A stretch of DNA of 64,000 bases from Catenulispora sp. EB89 (GTDB taxonomy: Bacteria; Actinomycetota; Actinomycetes; Streptomycetales; Catenulisporaceae). Below are positions 52,234-62,300 of this stretch, piece by piece. Location: NCBI RefSeq assembly GCF_041261445.1, contig NZ_JBGCCU010000001.1, forward strand, positions 711,092 through 775,091, in the 5' to 3' direction. The notes beneath the pieces were generated by a model. That model was not told the DNA's origin and did not search any database. It worked only from the letters and a program-made list of their open reading frames with translations. Within the stretch, counting starts at the first letter, position 1. Each line of letters opens with the position of its first letter. Position numbers and translations under genes: made by a program.

Positions 52234-54024
52234 TCAGAATCCGTACACGGTGTCTCCAAACGTCGTGGTGCCCGAACCGCCGCCGGAATCGGTGGCGGTG
52301 ACGGTCACCTGGTAGGTGCCCGCCGTCGTGGGGGTGCCGGAGATGTCGCCGGACGAGCTGATGCGCAGCCCCGGCGGCAGGCCCTTGGCGCTGAACGTCA
52401 GCGGCAGGCTCTTGCTGTCCGAGGCCTGGATCTGCAGGTCCGGGGACTGGAATCCGACGAACCCGAACTGGTTGCCGGGATTCGACACCGTGACCGTCCC
52501 GCCGCCCCCGGAGCCCTTGACGGTCAGCGAGTACGTCGCCGAGTGCGTCGTGCTCCCGGCGGTCCCGGTCACGGTCACCGAGTACGTCCCGCCGGGCGTG
52601 GAGGCCGAGGTGCTGATCGTCAGCGTCGAGCTGTTCCCGGCGCTGACCGAAGCCGGGCTGAAGCTCGCCGAGGCGCCCGACGGCAGGCCCGACGCGGACA
52701 GCTGCACCGTCACCGCCGAACCGGCGGTGACCTTCGTCCCGACCGTGGCCGTGGCCGAGGACCCCTGGTTCACCGAACCCGACGTCGGGCTCAGCGACAC
52801 CGAGAAGTCGTTGCTCGGGGGTGGCGGGGTGCTGCCCGAAGCGAAGCCGGCGACACCGTTTGGCGTGCCGACGCCGGTCGGGCCGTCCCAGCCGGTGCCC
52901 GCGTTGCAGATGACCGTGCCGCACGAGCCGTTGCTGCCGGACGTGACGTCGTTGAACTTCGCCTCGTTGGCGTACACGTACGACACGCCGTTGTCGCCGG
53001 AGGCCGGAGCCCCGGCCTGCGCCCACATCGCCGAGATCAGCGGCGTGGCCAGCGACGTGCCGCCGTACTCCAGCCAGCCGGACTGGCCGTACGTGTCGTA
53101 GACCGCCAGGCCGGTGTTCGGGTTCGCGTCGGCCGAGACGTCGGCGCTGGCCCGGTTGTCGCAGCCGGTCGTGACGTTCTGCTGGTACGCGGGCTTGGCG
53201 AACAGCGAGGAGCAGCCCGACCCCCCGCTGCTCCACACCGACTCCGACCAGCCGCGTGAGCTCGAGTCCTTGCTCAGCGAGGTCCCGCCGACCGCCACCA
53301 CGCTCGGGAAGGTCGCCGGGAACTGGGCGTTGGACCCGGACTGGGTCCCGTTGTCGCCGGTCGCCGCCGCGATCATCACGCCGGGGTGGTTGTAGTGCGT
53401 GTCCAGGCCGGTGCTGAAGTTGCTCTCGGCGTCGGAGTAGCTGTTGGACACGAACTTCGCACCGAGCTTCACCGCCTCGTCGACGGCGGCCCCCAGATCG
53501 GTGTCGTTGTTGGAGTTCGCCTCCACCAGCAGCACGTGGCATCCGGGGCATGCGGCGCTGACCGCGTCCAGGTCCAGCGTGATCTCCACACCCCAGCCGG
53601 AGTCCCCGGTGGGGTAGTTGCTGCCGCCGCTCTGGTCCACCTTCGTGAAGCACCCGTTCGCCGTGGTGCACGCTGGCAGACCCCACTGCGAGCGGTACGT
53701 CCCCAGGTCGCTCTCGGCGTTGGGGTCGTCGTAGGCGTCGACGATGGCGACCGTCTGCCCGCTGCCCGGATTGTTCCCCAGGTTGTACGCCGACTGGATG
53801 TCACTGGGCCCGAAGCCGGTCGGAGCCGCCGGCCGCGCCGCCGACCGCGCTCCGCCGCGCACCAGCTGAAGCGCGTTGCAGTGCGCGTGCCCGGCGGGAG
53901 CACTGGTACAGGCGGCGGGAACGATCTGCGGCGCCGACGCCGCTTCGGCCGGTGCCCCATAAGCCATGGCCACGGCGGTGGACACGGCCGACAGCATGGC
54001 GCCGGCCAGGAGTATCCGCCTCAT
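52234..54024 (-). CDS. Secreted S53 (sedolisin) peptidase with Ig-like C-terminal domains
   Basis: 596 residues. A Sec signal ([29 protein letters not shown]), short propeptide and an S53 domain follow: [33 protein letters not shown], then [20 protein letters not shown] with the Glu/Asp pair of sedolisins, and nucleophile Ser in [19 protein letters not shown]. Two C-terminal beta domains follow (about 405-505 Ig-like; 510-596 putative Ig with [32 protein letters not shown]). Acid-acting secreted protease of the kumamolisin type, without a visible membrane anchor. Confidence 0.9.
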   Translation of the reverse strand: MRRILLAGAMLSAVSTAVAMAYGAPAEAASAPQIVPAACTSAPAGHAHCNALQLVRGGARSAARPAAPTGFGPSDIQSAYNLGNNPGSGQTVAIVDAYDDPNAESDLGTYRSQWGLPACTTANGCFTKVDQSGGSNYPTGDSGWGVEITLDLDAVSAACPGCHVLLVEANSNNDTDLGAAVDEAVKLGAKFVSNSYSDAESNFSTGLDTHYNHPGVMIAAATGDNGTQSGSNAQFPATFPSVVAVGGTSLSKDSSSRGWSESVWSSGGSGCSSLFAKPAYQQNVTTGCDNRASADVSADANPNTGLAVYDTYGQSGWLEYGGTSLATPLISAMWAQAGAPASGDNGVSYVYANEAKFNDVTSGSNGSCGTVICNAGTGWDGPTGVGTPNGVAGFASGSTPPPPSNDFSVSLSPTSGSVNQGSSATATVGTKVTAGSAVTVQLSASGLPSGASASFSPASVSAGNSSTLTISTSASTPGGTYSVTVTGTAGSTTHSATYSLTVKGSGGGGTVTVSNPGNQFGFVGFQSPDLQIQASDSKSLPLTFSAKGLPPGLRISSSGDISGTPTTAGTYQVTVTATDSGGGSGTTTFGDTVYGF

Positions 54025-54185
54025 GTGTTCTCCTCTCGCACCCCGCCGGCCGCGTTGTTCGCAGCCTGATTCCGGGGGTTGAGAGGGAGTGTGGAGAAGG
54101 GTCGGGGCGGCTGATAGACCGGTTCACAGTGCCTCTGGCGGACGGTTTCAATTCCTTGAATTGAGATTGAAAACGAGCACCGCGC

Positions 54186-54683
54186 TCACGACGCCTGCCG
54201 TGCGGCCCGCTCCTGCACCAGCTCCTCGACAGCGCTGGGCAGCGTGGTCTCGAAGTCGATCAGCTTCACCCACGTCGGGGTCACGACGATGCGCACCATC
54301 CCGTCGTAGAGCGAGCGCACCTCGGCCTCCCACTCGACGCGCTGCTCGGGCGTCATCTCGTAGCTGCCGTTCATCTGCAGGTACTCCTCGGGGATGCCGT
54401 GGACGACGTCCAGCTCGACGGTCCCGCGGACCAGCAGGATCTTCGGCGGGTGCGACTCGGTGTCGACGGTCAGCGCCACCTGCGGGTTCCGGCGCAGCGA
54501 GGGCAGCTTCGGGGCGTTCTTCGTCGTGCACATCACGATCTGCGACCCGTTCCAGGTGAACGCGATCGGCACGTTGCGAGGCGTCCCGTCCTTGGCGACG
54601 TAGGCCAGGCGGGTCAGGTCGCGCGCCAGCAGCTCCTGGCTGAGCGGGCGGTTCAGGATCTCGGTGATCTCGTGCTGCTCCAT
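54186..54683 (-). CDS. PPOX-class F420/FMN-binding oxidoreductase
   Basis: 165 residues from ATG 54683. ITEILNRPLSQELLARDLTRLAYVAKDGTPRNVPIAFTWNGSQIVMCTTKNAPKLPSLRRNPQVALTVDTE is the split-barrel (pyridoxamine-phosphate-oxidase-like) pattern. The C-terminus has MVRIVVTPTWVKLIDFETTLPSAVEELVQERAARQAS. Such proteins bind FMN or F420 and reduce small molecules. The upstream region has an 8-bp GATGTAC repeat. Confidence 0.85.
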   Translation of the reverse strand: MEQHEITEILNRPLSQELLARDLTRLAYVAKDGTPRNVPIAFTWNGSQIVMCTTKNAPKLPSLRRNPQVALTVDTESHPPKILLVRGTVELDVVHGIPEEYLQMNGSYEMTPEQRVEWEAEVRSLYDGMVRIVVTPTWVKLIDFETTLPSAVEELVQERAARQAS

Positions 54684-54704
54684 GGTCGTGCGCTCCTCTG
54701 TGCC

Positions 54705-54736
54705 GATGTACAGATGTACCGATGTACGGATGTCGT
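54705..54736. repeat. 8-bp tandem repeat upstream of PPOX gene
   Basis: GATGTACA, GATGTACC, GATGTACG and GATGTCGT at 8-bp period. On the minus strand this is a run of GTACATC units 22 bp before the PPOX start. Confidence 0.85.
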
Positions 54737-54972
54737 CGAGCCGGCCGGTCGGCTGCTCGCACCCCGGGGACGGAGCCGACAGGCCGGTCTCGACAACAAA
54801 CGACAACAGACGGCGAGAAGTTTTCTAGATCTTTTCGGCCGCCCCGCCGATGAACTCCAGGAACTCCATGAACGCCTGACAGACCGGCCCGGTAGCCTGG
54901 CGCCGCTGCCGCGACCGCCGAGAGGGGGAGGTCCCCACGCCCAGACGACAAGCGTTCACCAACTCCTCCGGT

Positions 54973-57117
54973 GTGAAAGCCGTCCTCGGCGCGGCCGCGG
55001 AGGCCGAAGCCGTCATCGGCGAGATGCACGCGGGCGAGGAACGCCGCCACCAAGACGTGCGCGAGGCCTATCAGGCCTCGCACGCGGTCGCCGTCCTCGG
55101 CCGCCTCCGCGCCATACCGATCGAGCGCCTCAGGGACGTCACCGGCGCGCGCCTCCCGGTGACGAAGCTGGAGGAGGCCGGCTACAAGTCGATCGCGGAC
55201 CTGCTGGAAGCGACGCCGGAGCAGCTGCAGCAGGTGCCGGGCATCGGGACCAAGGGCGCCGAGCGCACCGTGGACGCCGCCCGCCGCGTCTCCGACGCCG
55301 CGATGTCCAACACCCACGTCACCGCCGACATGGACCTGCGGGTCAACGACGCCGCCGCGCTGCTGGCCGCGCTCTACCGCGTGCAGACCGCCGACCGGGT
55401 GTTGGTCAAGGTCCGCGAGCCGGCCAAGCGGATCGGCGGGGCGCTGTCGACGCTGGCGACCGCCGCCAAACCGCTGAGCAGCCGGATGCGCCGGGCCCTG
55501 ACCGGCCGCACGCGCCGGGAGCAGGCGCAGGACGCCGTCGACCGGCTGGCCGGGCTGCTCGCCGATCCGCAGACGAACCAGGACCTGGACCGGATCAGGG
55601 CGGCGAACGAGAAGCTGCGCGGGGTGAAGCCGCCGCGGCGCAGCACCGTCCGCACCGACTTCGAGAAGCGCTCCGCCGACTACTTCAGCACCCTGAGCCG
55701 CATCGCCGGCGCGCGGGTGAACGGCGAGGCGGCGCGCGGGTTCCTGCCGACCAGCCTGGCCGACCGGATCGCCGTGCAGAAGCTGGACGAGACGCATCTG
55801 CGCGTCTCGCTGCGGGCCTACCAGGCGTTCGGGGCCCGGTTCGTGCTGGCCCAGGAGCGCGTCGTGATCGGCGACGAGATGGGCTGCGGCAAGACCGTCG
55901 AGGCGATAGCCGCGCTGGCGCATCTGCGGGCCGAGGGCGCCAAGCACTTCCTGGTGGTCGTGCCCGCCAGTGTGCTGATCAACTGGCTGCGGGAGGTGCG
56001 CTCGCACAGCGCGCTGCGTCCGTACCGGCTGCACGGACCGGATCAGGAAGCTGCGAAACGGTCCTGGCTGTCCGGCGGCGGCGTCGGCGTCACCACCTTC
56101 GAAGCCCTCCCCAACCTGGATCTGCCGCCCCGGACGAAGATCTCGATGCTCGTCGTCGACGAGGCGCACTACGTCAAGAACCCCGGCACGCTGCGTTCGC
56201 AGGCCGTGCGCGCCTGGACGGACCGCGTGGACCGGGTCCTGTTCCTGACCGGCACGCCGATGGAGAACCGCGTCGAGGAGTTCCGCAACCTGGTCGGCTA
56301 CCTGCAACCGGAGCTGGTCGGCTCGGTCGGCGAGATCGACGCGGTCGCCGGATCGGAGGCGTTCCGCAAGGCCGTCGCCCCGGCCTACCTGCGCCGGAAC
56401 CAGGAGGACGTGCTCTCCGAGCTGCCCGAGATGGTGCAGATCGAGGAGTGGGAGGAGTTCGGCGCCGAGGAGGAGGCGATATACCGGGAGGCCGTCGCCG
56501 CGCGGAACTTCATGGCGATGCGCCGGGCCGCCTACGCCTCGGGCGACGCGGCCACGTCGGCGAAGCTGCGGCGCCTGGTGGAGATCGTCGACGAAGCCGA
56601 GGCGAACGGCCGGAAAGTGGTGGTCTTCTCGTACTTCCGGGACGTCCTCGACACCGTGTGCCGGGCTCTCGGCGACCGCGCCATCGGGCCGCTGACCGGC
56701 TCCATGCAGCCGCAACAGCGGCAGGAGTTGGTCGACGAGTTCAGCGCCGCCAAGAAGCACGCGGTGCTGGTCAGCCAGATCCAGGCCGGCGGCGTCGGGC
56801 TCAACATGCAGGCCGCGTCGGTGGTCATCCTGTGCGAGCCGCAGGTGAAGCCCACGCTGGAGACGCAGGCGATCGCCCGGGCGCACCGCATGGGCCAGAT
56901 CCGCCGGGTCCAGGTGCACCGGTTGCTGGTCGCCGACAGTGTCGACCAGCGGATGCTGGAGATCCTGGACGCCAAGTCAGGGCTCTTCGACGCCTACGCG
57001 CGGCGCAGCGAGACGGCCGAGACGATGCCGGAGGCCCGGGACCTGTCCGACGCCACGACGCGGGGACGGCTCATCGACGCCGAGCAGAAGCGGCTCGGGC
57101 TGACGGAGGCGAAATAG
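54973..57117 (+). CDS. SNF2-family ATPase with helix-hairpin-helix N-terminus
   Basis: 714 residues from GTG 54973; the last in-frame stop upstream is at 54877 and no ATG or ribosome site lies between, so the start is uncertain. Residues about 65-105 (VTKLEEAGYKSIADLLEATPEQLQQVPGIGTKGAERTVDAARRV) form an HhH pair. The motor domains follow: Walker A DEMGCGKT, DEAH in VVDEAHYVKN, GTPMENR, and motifs V-VI in QAGGVGLNMQAASVVILCEP and QAIARAHRMGQIRRVQVHRL. It translocates on DNA using ATP; HhH suggests structure-specific binding. No nuclease or methylase partner is adjacent. Confidence 0.9.
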   Translation: MKAVLGAAAEAEAVIGEMHAGEERRHQDVREAYQASHAVAVLGRLRAIPIERLRDVTGARLPVTKLEEAGYKSIADLLEATPEQLQQVPGIGTKGAERTVDAARRVSDAAMSNTHVTADMDLRVNDAAALLAALYRVQTADRVLVKVREPAKRIGGALSTLATAAKPLSSRMRRALTGRTRREQAQDAVDRLAGLLADPQTNQDLDRIRAANEKLRGVKPPRRSTVRTDFEKRSADYFSTLSRIAGARVNGEAARGFLPTSLADRIAVQKLDETHLRVSLRAYQAFGARFVLAQERVVIGDEMGCGKTVEAIAALAHLRAEGAKHFLVVVPASVLINWLREVRSHSALRPYRLHGPDQEAAKRSWLSGGGVGVTTFEALPNLDLPPRTKISMLVVDEAHYVKNPGTLRSQAVRAWTDRVDRVLFLTGTPMENRVEEFRNLVGYLQPELVGSVGEIDAVAGSEAFRKAVAPAYLRRNQEDVLSELPEMVQIEEWEEFGAEEEAIYREAVAARNFMAMRRAAYASGDAATSAKLRRLVEIVDEAEANGRKVVVFSYFRDVLDTVCRALGDRAIGPLTGSMQPQQRQELVDEFSAAKKHAVLVSQIQAGGVGLNMQAASVVILCEPQVKPTLETQAIARAHRMGQIRRVQVHRLLVADSVDQRMLEILDAKSGLFDAYARRSETAETMPEARDLSDATTRGRLIDAEQKRLGLTEAK

Positions 57118-57143
57118 CCGACTCGCAGCCGACGCTGTCGCTC

Positions 57144-57186
57144 AAAATCGACATGGCGACGATAAAAATCGACACAGTGTAGACTT
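57144..57186 (+). promoter_or_regulatory. Direct repeats in the SDR/TetR operon promoter
   Basis: AAAATCGACA at 57144-57153 and again at 57165-57174, two helical turns apart, followed by ACACAGTGT (57172-57180) and TAGACT (57181-57186), a possible -10. Likely binding site of the TetR protein encoded downstream. Confidence 0.5.
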
Positions 57187-57228
57187 TCTCGCGAGAGGGC
57201 GCGCCGGCCCTCATCGTGAGGAGCAGCA

Positions 57229-58077
57229 ATGCAACAGCAGAATTGGCTGATCACCGGGGTCAGCAGCGGTCTCGGGCGCGCGTTCGCCCAGGCAGCGCTG
57301 GATGCCGGGCACACCGTGGTCGGTACCGTCCGCTCCACCAAGGACCTGGGCGACTTCGAAGCACTGAAGCCCGGACACGCTCACGCCCGCGTCCTGGACG
57401 TCACCGACGACGCCGCCGTCCCGCGGGTGATCGACGAGGTCGAGCGGAGCGTCGGGCCGCTGGACGTGGTGATCGCCAACGCCGGGTACGGCCTGGAGGG
57501 CGTCTTCGAGGAGACGCCGCTGGCCGAGGTGCGGCGGCAGTTCGAGGTCAACGTCTTCGGCGCGATGGCCACGTTGCAGGCCGCGCTCCCGCACATGCGC
57601 CGGCGGCGCCGCGGGCACCTGATGGCCGTCACGTCGATGGGCGGGCTCATGGCCGTGCCGGGCATGTCCGCGTACTGCGGCAGCAAGTTCGCCCTGGAAG
57701 GGGTCCTGGAAGCGCTGGGCAAGGAGGTCGCGCAGTTCGGGATCCACGTGACCGCGATCGAGCCCGGCTCGTTCCGCACCGACTGGGCCGGCCGGTCCAT
57801 GACCCGCGCGGACCGGACGATCGAGGACTACGACGAGCTGTTCGCCCCGATCCGCGACGCGCGGCAGAAGGCCAGCGGCAACCAGCTGGGGAACCCGGCC
57901 AAGGCCGGCGAGGCCGTCGTCCACATCGCGTCGCTCGCCGAGCCGCCGCACCACCTCGTGCTCGGCTCGGACGCGCTGCGGCTCGTCAACGCCGCCCGCA
58001 CGGCTGTGGACGCGGACATCCGCACCTGGGACGAGCTCTCGCGGACGACCGACTTCGTGCAAGGCGCGCAGCTCTGA
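57229..58077 (+). CDS. Short-chain dehydrogenase/reductase
   Basis: 282 residues. NADP-binding TGVSSGLGRAFAQAALDAGHTVVGTVRS, the NAG motif (VVIANAGYGLEG), and catalytic Tyr-x3-Lys in YCGSKFALEGVLEAL. This is the classical SDR subgroup that ends in long C-terminal helices. GAGGAG precedes the ATG. First gene of a co-directional run; its TGA overlaps the ATG of the TetR gene. Confidence 0.93.
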   Translation: MQQQNWLITGVSSGLGRAFAQAALDAGHTVVGTVRSTKDLGDFEALKPGHAHARVLDVTDDAAVPRVIDEVERSVGPLDVVIANAGYGLEGVFEETPLAEVRRQFEVNVFGAMATLQAALPHMRRRRRGHLMAVTSMGGLMAVPGMSAYCGSKFALEGVLEALGKEVAQFGIHVTAIEPGSFRTDWAGRSMTRADRTIEDYDELFAPIRDARQKASGNQLGNPAKAGEAVVHIASLAEPPHHLVLGSDALRLVNAARTAVDADIRTWDELSRTTDFVQGAQL

Positions 58078-58685
58078 TGCCCGGCCAGCACGCGCCGAGC
58101 CGCCGCGCCGCCGAGAGCAAGGGCGACCTGCGGGAGCGCGCGATCCTGGACACCTGCGAGGCGCTGCTGGCGGACAAGGGCTACGACGCCATGACCGTCG
58201 GCGACATCGCCCAGGGCGCCGGCATCACCCGCGGGGCGCTGTACTTCTACTTCGGCTCCAAGCAGGAAGTGGTCACGGGGCTCGTGGCCCGGACCGTCGA
58301 GCACCTGTGGGAGCGGTCCCGCGCCACCGCCGAGGCCGCCGAGCCGCGCGAAGCCATCGCCTCGGCGATGCGGCGCACCGTCGAGCTGTGGAACGAGCAC
58401 GGCCTGGTCATGAGGACGGCGATCGACCTGTCGTTGACCGTGCCGGAGATCGGCGCGCTGTGGAACCGCACGGCGGACTTGTTCATCGGCGCGATCACCG
58501 CGGTGCTGGAGCGAGCCGGCGTCCAACCCGGCGGCGAACCGGAGCAGGCTTCGGCGATGGCTCGCGCTCTGTGCTGGATGATCGAGCGGAACTTCTACCA
58601 CGCTTCGCAGGAGTCCCGGGAAGCCCTGCAGAACGCGTCCGCGACCTGCGAGCACATCTGGCTGATCAGCGCGGGGCTGATTTAG
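58077..58685 (+). CDS. TetR-family regulator (operon-embedded)
   Basis: 202 residues. HTH: LRERAILDTCEALLADKGYDAMTVGDIAQGAGITRGALYFYFGSKQEVVTGLVARTV; the C-terminal domain is an EthR-like fold (LCWMIERNFYHASQES). Start overlaps the SDR stop by one base (TGATG), so it is co-translated and would autoregulate the operon through the promoter repeats at 57144. Confidence 0.9.
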   Translation: MPGQHAPSRRAAESKGDLRERAILDTCEALLADKGYDAMTVGDIAQGAGITRGALYFYFGSKQEVVTGLVARTVEHLWERSRATAEAAEPREAIASAMRRTVELWNEHGLVMRTAIDLSLTVPEIGALWNRTADLFIGAITAVLERAGVQPGGEPEQASAMARALCWMIERNFYHASQESREALQNASATCEHIWLISAGLI

Positions 58686-58754
58686 GCGTCTTCAGCTGTC
58701 ACAGATCACCTCCGGCCGGCGTCTCTTGCCGTCAACAACCCACTGGAGGACCCC

Positions 58755-59315
58755 ATGACGATCCGCGTTCCCCGAGCCGACCTGCCGGCCGAGCTCCAGG
58801 AAGCCCTCATCGCGCAGCTCGGCTCGGTGCCCGAGCCGCTGGCGGTGATCCACAACAACCCCGCCGTGGCCGAGGCCAACCAGGGCTTCGCCGCCAAGCT
58901 GGGCACCTGGGACGCCGTCGACGACAGCCTGAAGACCTTCGCGCACATGGCCGTCGCGGCGCAGATCGGCTGCAGCTGGTGCCTGGACATCAACTACTTC
59001 CTCGCCATCAGCCGGGACCTGGACGCCACCAAGGCGAGCCAGGTCCCGCGCTGGCGCGAGGCGGACGTCTTCTCCCCGCTGGAGCGCGATGTCCTGGAGT
59101 ACGCCGAGGCCATGACCACCACCCCGACCACCGTCACCGACGAGCTGGCGGCGCGCCTGCTCGACCGACTCGGCGCCGCCGGGCTGGTCGAGCTGACCGC
59201 CTACATCGGCTTCGCCAACATGGCCGGCCGGGTGAACACCGCGCACGGCATCACGTCGCAGGGCTACTCCGAGTCCTGCGACATCCCGCTGGCCGACGTC
59301 CGTAAAGTGGGTTAG
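58755..59315 (+). CDS. Carboxymuconolactone decarboxylase (AhpD-like) family protein
   Basis: 186 residues. The CMD motif is AHMAVAAQIGCSWCLDINYFLAIS with redox-type CxxC (CSWC), followed by a helix bundle with VLEYAEAMTTTPTTVTDELAARLLDRLGAAGLVELTAYIGFANMAGRVNTAHGI. AhpD-like proteins reduce peroxiredoxins or decarboxylate lactones. GGAGGA lies ahead of the ATG, and the stop TAG is immediately followed by the ATG of the next gene. Confidence 0.9.
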   Translation: MTIRVPRADLPAELQEALIAQLGSVPEPLAVIHNNPAVAEANQGFAAKLGTWDAVDDSLKTFAHMAVAAQIGCSWCLDINYFLAISRDLDATKASQVPRWREADVFSPLERDVLEYAEAMTTTPTTVTDELAARLLDRLGAAGLVELTAYIGFANMAGRVNTAHGITSQGYSESCDIPLADVRKVG

Positions 59316-62300
59316 ATGAACGGCGACGTGGTGGACTTCCAGCAGATCGACCGCACCCAGGTCGCAGCCGTCGGCGGCAAAGGCGCCGCGCTGGGGGAGC
59401 TGTCGCGCGTCGACGGCGTCCCCGTCCCGGCCGGCTTCTGCGTCACCACGGACGCCTTCCGGCGGGTCCTGGCCGCGGCGCCGTCGCTCGACGGCCGCCT
59501 CGACCGGCTGGCACGCCTGAAACCCGAGGACCGCACGGCGATCGGCGCCCTGAGCGCGGAAGTCCGCCGGATCATCGAGGGCATCGCGCTCCCCGACGAT
59601 CTGGTGGCGTCGATCGCCGACGCGCTCGCTGCCCACGGTGCGGGCTCCGCCTATGCGGTCCGGTCGAGTGCGACCGCGGAGGACCTGCCGACGGCTTCTT
59701 TCGCCGGTCAGCAGGACTCGTATCTCGACGTCGTAGGGCTGCCGGAGATCCTTCGGCACATCAGCCGGTGCTGGGCCTCGCTGTTCACCGAGCGGGCCGT
59801 GACCTACCGGCTGCAGAACGGCTTCGACCAGCAGAAGGTTCACATGGCTGTGGTCGTACAGCGCATGGTCTTCCCGGAGGCGGCCGGCATTCTGTTCACG
59901 GCCGACCCGATCACCGGGAACCGGAAGGTCGCTTCGGTGGAGGCCGTGTTCGGCCTCGGCGAAGCGCTGGTCTCCGGGCTGGTCAACGCTGACATCTACA
60001 AGGTGCGCGACGGTGCGATCGCGGAGAAGGCCATTGTGGCGAAGCCGGCGCTGACCGACGCGCAGGTCGTGCGCCTGGTCGAGCTGGGACGACGGATCGA
60101 GGCGCATTTCGGCCGTCCTCAGGACATCGAGTGGTGCCTGTCCGAAGACGGGTTCCAGATCGTCCAGAGCCGGCCGATCACGACGTTGTTCCCGGTCCCC
60201 GACGTCGGCGACGACGAGAACCACGTCTACGTGTCCGTCGGCCACCCGCAGATGATGACCGACCCGATGAAGCCGCTCGGGCTCTCGATGTGGCGGCTGA
60301 CGACGCGCCGGCCGATGCTCGAAGCCGCGGGGAGGTTGTTCGTCGACGTCACCCGGGAGCTGTCGTCGCCGACGCGGCGCGCGGCGCTCGTGAAGGTCAT
60401 GGGGCAGGGCGATCCGCTGACCGGGGACGCGTTGCAGAATGTCATCGATCGCGGCGACTTCATCCCGACGGTTCCTGACGAGGCCCCCGACGACGCTTCC
60501 GCCTCGGCGCCGAGGCCGGCCGCGGCGTCCGCCCGCGCGCCGATCGAGACCAATCCGGCCGTCGTCGCCGAGCTGATCGAGCGCAGCCAGGCCTCGATCG
60601 CGACGCTGAAGCAGGACATCGCCACGAAGCGCGGGCCGGAACTGCTCGACTTCATCCAGGCCGACATCGGCGAGTTGCAGCGCATCCTGTTCGATCCGCG
60701 CAGCACGCAGGTCTTCATGACCGCGATGGACGCCACCGCGTGGCTCAACGAGCACGTGCAGACGTGGCTCGACGAGACGAACGTGGCGGACACGCTCACG
60801 CAGTCCGTGCCCGACAACGTCACGTCGGAGATGGGGCTGGCGCTGCTGGAGGTCGCGGACGTGATCCGTCCGTACCCGGACGCCGTGGCGTTCCTGGCGA
60901 AGGCTGAGGACGACGGCTTTCTGGACGAGCTGCCGGCGGTCGTCGGAGGACGCGAGGCACAACAAGCGATCCGCGGCTTCCTCGACAAGTACGGAATGCG
61001 CTGCGCCGGTGAGATCGACATCACCCGACCGCGGTGGAGCGAGCAGCCGGCCATGCTGCTGCCGATCATCCTCGGGAACGTCAAGAACTTCGGGCCCGGC
61101 GCTGGAGACCAGCGGTTCGAGCAGGGGCGGCTGGAGGCTGTCGCGAAGGAGCGGGAGCTGCTGGAGCGCTTGCGGCTGCTGCCCGACGGCGAGCAGAAGG
61201 CCGACGAGACCAAGCGGACGATCGATCGGGTCCGGACGTTCATCGGGTACCGCGAGTATCCGAAGTACGGGATGGTCAGCCGCTATTTCGTCTACAAGCT
61301 GGCGCTGCTGGAAGAAGCCGACCGGCTTGTCGGCGCCGGCGTGATCGGCGAGAGGGAGGACGTCTTCTATCTCACGTTCCAGGAGCTCGGTGAGGTCGTG
61401 CGCACGCAGCGGGCCGATGCGGAGTTGATCGGGCAGCGCAGGGAGGCGTTCAGATCGTACGAGTCGCTGACGCCGCCGCGGGTGCTCACGTCGGACGGGG
61501 AGGCGGTCTCCGGGGCGTACCGGCGTTCTGGGCTTCCGGATGGTGCGCTGGTCGGCTTGGCTGTTTCGAGCGGCACTGTCGAGGGCCGGGCACGTGTCGT
61601 CGTCGATATGGCGCAGGCCGATCTGGGGGCCGACGACATTCTCGTCACCGCGTATACCGATCCGAGTTGGACGCCGCTTTTCGTGACGATCAAGGGCTTG
61701 GTCACGGAAGTCGGGGGCCTTATGACGCACGGCGCTGTGGTCGCGCGAGAGTACGGCCTGCCAGCGGTCGTCGGGGTAGAGAACGCTACTCGGCTGATCA
61801 GGGACGGACAGCAGATCCGTGTGAATGGAACGGACGGGTACATCGAGATTCTGGATGAGGCCGGCGATCAGACCGAAGAGCGGGCCGACGACATCGCCGC
61901 TCGGCTCGGCCTGGTGCCGTTGCCGGCCGAGGGCGGCCGGTTCCGGAGTACGTGGTCGGGTCCGGTGGATGCGAGCGGACGTCCGGCCGGCACGGCGATT
62001 CTGATGCTGCTGTCCAACGACCCCGATGGGTTCTCGGCGATGCACCGGCTGCCTATCGACGAGGTCTGGCACTTCTACCGCGGCGACCCGATGGAGTTGT
62101 TGCTGCTGCATCCCGATGGCCAGGCTGAGGTGCGGCTGCTCGGTGGCGGTGAGCTGGTGCAGACGGTCGTGCCGGCGGGATGCTGGATGGGCGCTCGCGT
62201 CGCGGGGGACGGGGCGTGGTCGCTGATCGGGACGACGATGGCGCCCGGCTTCGTCCCGGCCGACTATGAGGGCGGCGATGTCGAGGAGTTGTGTCGGCGC

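Noticed and set aside
54973..57117. DISARM-like defence island
   Set aside because: No methylase, nuclease or DUF1998 gene nearby.
58692..62111. 1139-codon minus-strand ORF opposite CMD and Rph genes
   Set aside because: Spans two well-supported plus-strand genes and has no conserved motif.
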